From assembly GCA_937958045.1 (NCBI GenBank), contig CALFXL010000027.1, forward strand, positions 1 to 16,698: a stretch of DNA of 16,698 nucleotides, read 5' to 3'. The translations under genes and the position numbers were made by a program. The notes under the pieces are model-generated. The model saw only the letters and a list, made by a program, of their open reading frames with translations, was not told where the DNA came from and made no database searches. Numbering within the stretch: position 1 is the stretch's first letter; every line of letters starts with the position of its first letter. Of the stretch, positions 15,127 through 16,698 are shown in pieces. The DNA is from an uncultured Opitutaceae bacterium (GTDB lineage Bacteria; Verrucomicrobiota; Verrucomicrobiia; Opitutales; Opitutaceae).

Positions 15127-16341
15127 TCACGATGCGGCGTTAAGGGCGGTTTTCCTGCGGAAAGGCGTGTTAAACGATAACTGGGTGAGGCTGCGCCAAA
15201 GCCATTCGAAGGGACCGTAGTGATGTCGCTGCAGCCACCAGACGGCGATCGGATATTGCAACGCCAACGAGACAAACCCGGCGGCGAAGCTGTAGAATTC
15301 GGCCCATTTAAGATGCAGACCCAGTCCGAAGGGATAAAAGATGAGCACGCCGAGTGTGTTGTGAAGGATGTAGAAACTCAGGCTCATTCGGCCGAACGGA
15401 ATGAAGAAGCGAAGAATCTTTTCCATCGGTGCCCATAGATACAGCAGCGTAAAACCCGAGGCCCACACGATCATCTGAGCGAGATTAATATAAGAAACGA
15501 GCAGTCGTTTGATGATACCGGACTGCGTTTTGGTGACACTCCAATCGGGGGAAATCTCGCGGATAAAGTAGAGAGCCGCGAACGCTGCGATGCTCGGAAT
15601 GAGCGCGCGTATTGCAATTTTTCGAGCGAGATCCGGTTGCTCGAAAATCCGGATGCGTCCGATCAGAAGTCCGACAATGAACAACCCAAACATCTGGAGA
15701 TAGCGGCCGTTACTGAGCGCCCAGCTGTGACGCGCAAGAACACCCGTCCACAGGTTTGCCTGAATGGTGGAGGCGGCATCTCCTTTTTCAAAGACAGCAT
15801 ACAACTCCCGATAATAGCCGCCGACATTGAAGTTGACCGGGCGATATTCGGGATTTCCGAAGGTGTGCGCGAGTTGCCACCAGAATTGCGGTTGAAGCAG
15901 AAAGAGCGCGGCGAGCACCAGCAGCCATCGAGTTGGCACTCGATAAAGCAAAACGAGCGGAAATCCGATGATCGTGATCATCGACAGGATCTCTCCGCAA
16001 AAGATCAGCCCGGTAAGATAGCCGATCACGCCGAGCACCAACATACGCCATACAAACCGACCGCGAAAATCCATGCCACGACGTTCGGCGCCGTTGATGA
16101 TAAGAAAGAAACTGAACCCGAACATCATCGCAAAAACCGCGTAGGCTTTTCCCGCGAAGAGAAAGTTCAGGACATCTGTCGTGATAGTATTGAGTGCAAC
16201 CAGCCACTCGGGTTGATGGGGAATATTGATCGCGGCGTAGTCGAAATGCTCCCGGCAATGCAGCAGAAACAATCCGATGAGAGCTGAGCCGCGAATAGCG
16301 TCAACAAGCGCAATGCGTTGGGGTGGGGCGGATACGATCAT
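15127..16341 (-). CDS. DUF418 / YeiB-like integral membrane protein
   Basis: The product, about 404 residues, has the DUF418 architecture. It has an N-terminal RIALVDAIRGSALIGLFLLHCREHF segment (conserved D-x-x-RG-x-AL-x-G), about ten membrane helices, a central FAGKAYAVFAMMFGFSFFL segment (the family's K-x-x-xxF-xxLFG-type helix), and a C-terminal region FGRMSLSFYILHNTLG ... GPFEWLWRSLTQL, close to the family's G-MSLT-Y and GP-EWLWR motifs. Members are inner-membrane proteins of unclear function, related in fold to acyltransferase-like membrane proteins. ATG 16341 was chosen; a GTG directly before it (16344) would add one residue. No Shine-Dalgarno sequence is visible. Its role is not evident from the neighbours, and it is transcribed towards the small hypothetical gene. 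Confidence 0.9.
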   Translation of the reverse strand: MIVSAPPQRIALVDAIRGSALIGLFLLHCREHFDYAAINIPHQPEWLVALNTITTDVLNFLFAGKAYAVFAMMFGFSFFLIINGAERRGMDFRGRFVWRMLVLGVIGYLTGLIFCGEILSMITIIGFPLVLLYRVPTRWLLVLAALFLLQPQFWWQLAHTFGNPEYRPVNFNVGGYYRELYAVFEKGDAASTIQANLWTGVLARHSWALSNGRYLQMFGLFIVGLLIGRIRIFEQPDLARKIAIRALIPSIAAFAALYFIREISPDWSVTKTQSGIIKRLLVSYINLAQMIVWASGFTLLYLWAPMEKILRFFIPFGRMSLSFYILHNTLGVLIFYPFGLGLHLKWAEFYSFAAGFVSLALQYPIAVWWLQRHHYGPFEWLWRSLTQLSFNTPFRRKTALNAAS

Positions 16342-16344
16342 CAC

Positions 16345-16698
16345 AAGAGGTCGGCTGGAGAGCTGAAACGACGTCCGCGAGCGCGAAAGGATACGAGGGA
16401 AAATTTATTATGTTTTTAGAACGGGTTGCACCTCGACGCTGTATTATTTGCCGCCCAGTTTCGCATCCTTTCTGCATGATGGACCACGCGTCACCGGTTT
16501 GGAGTTGTTCATATATAAAGATTCGAGCGTGGGTGCCGGCGTCCGCCGCGCATCAAGGACGGCGGGCTTTTCACCGAGCCCGGCAAGGGGGCGTTCACGT
16601 CGGACTCTCCGTCAAATTTTAGTCAGTCGCTGGTGTGCGCGCCTATCCCGATTGACGACGATCGTGTTGATGAAACTCCGGATGCGAACCGCAGATTC
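16345..16698. other. Right-edge region without a recognisable gene
   Basis: These 354 bases hold no convincing coding sequence. Visible elements are an AT-rich patch (about 16400-16418) whose minus-strand CATAAT (16412-16407) could be a -10 for the DUF418 gene, a plus-strand TATAAA (16514-16519) without a good -35, and a hairpin at 16541-16567. One plus-strand frame stays open from after a TAA near 16521 to the window end (reading ...SNFSQSLVCAPIPIDDDRVDE...) but has no ATG. An ATG in another frame at about 16670 (MKLRMRTAD) also runs off the edge. Either might be the start of a gene beyond the window. Confidence 0.5.
16541..16571 (+). terminator. Terminator-like hairpin in the right-edge region
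   Basis: GTCCGCCG (16541-16548) pairs with CGGCGGGC (16560-16567), including one G-U, across an 11-base loop, and is followed by TTTT (16568-16571). It lies about 20 bases after a TATAAA sequence, so a very short transcript or leader is conceivable. The T-run is short and no plus-strand gene precedes it. Confidence 0.3.

Overview
The window reads as a chromosomal segment of a GC-rich Gram-negative bacterium, most likely Verrucomicrobiota close to Opitutaceae. This is an inference from three things: a TonB-dependent receptor with an N-terminal carboxypeptidase-regulatory-like domain and no SusD partner, sugar genes of the GH106 / Gfo-Idh-MocA / GPH type in one cluster, and start codons that mostly lack a Shine-Dalgarno sequence. 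No rRNA, tRNA, CRISPR array or insertion sequence was recognised.

Layout. The left edge (1-335, minus) is the N-terminal part of a DUF2238/YjdF-like membrane protein. Upstream of it on the same strand (448-2787) is a 779-residue protein with a multi-pass membrane half resembling GT-C/TMTC enzymes and a long TPR half. A strong intrinsic terminator (2821-2855) separates it from a large TonB-dependent receptor (2879-6217, minus). The receptor frame continues upstream through a perfect signal peptide to an ATG at 6379, but an in-frame TAG at 6250-6248 lies exactly at the expected signal-peptide cleavage site.

The 6380-6661 intergenic region is a divergent control region. It carries two copies of the same perfect inverted repeat, TTATTTCA-N2/3-TGAAATAA, one close to each divergent gene. 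To the right, four plus-strand genes form a probable operon: Gfo/Idh/MocA oxidoreductase (6662-7744), GPH-family sugar:cation symporter (7766-9124), secreted GH106-type alpha-L-rhamnosidase (9222-12545), and a secreted TIM-barrel-type glycoside hydrolase of unassigned family (12551-14665). A strong terminator follows at 14682-14715. Beyond it lie a small hypothetical protein (14797-15081), a convergent DUF418/YeiB-like membrane protein (15127-16341, minus), and about 350 bases without a recognisable gene.

Working model. The receptor imports an oligosaccharide across the outer membrane, the two exported hydrolases trim a rhamnose-containing and possibly acidic glycan, the GPH symporter takes the product into the cytoplasm, and the oxidoreductase begins its oxidation or epimerisation. 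The duplicated operator suggests one unseen regulator controls both directions. If the amber codon is real and not read through, the import step of this system is broken in this strain.
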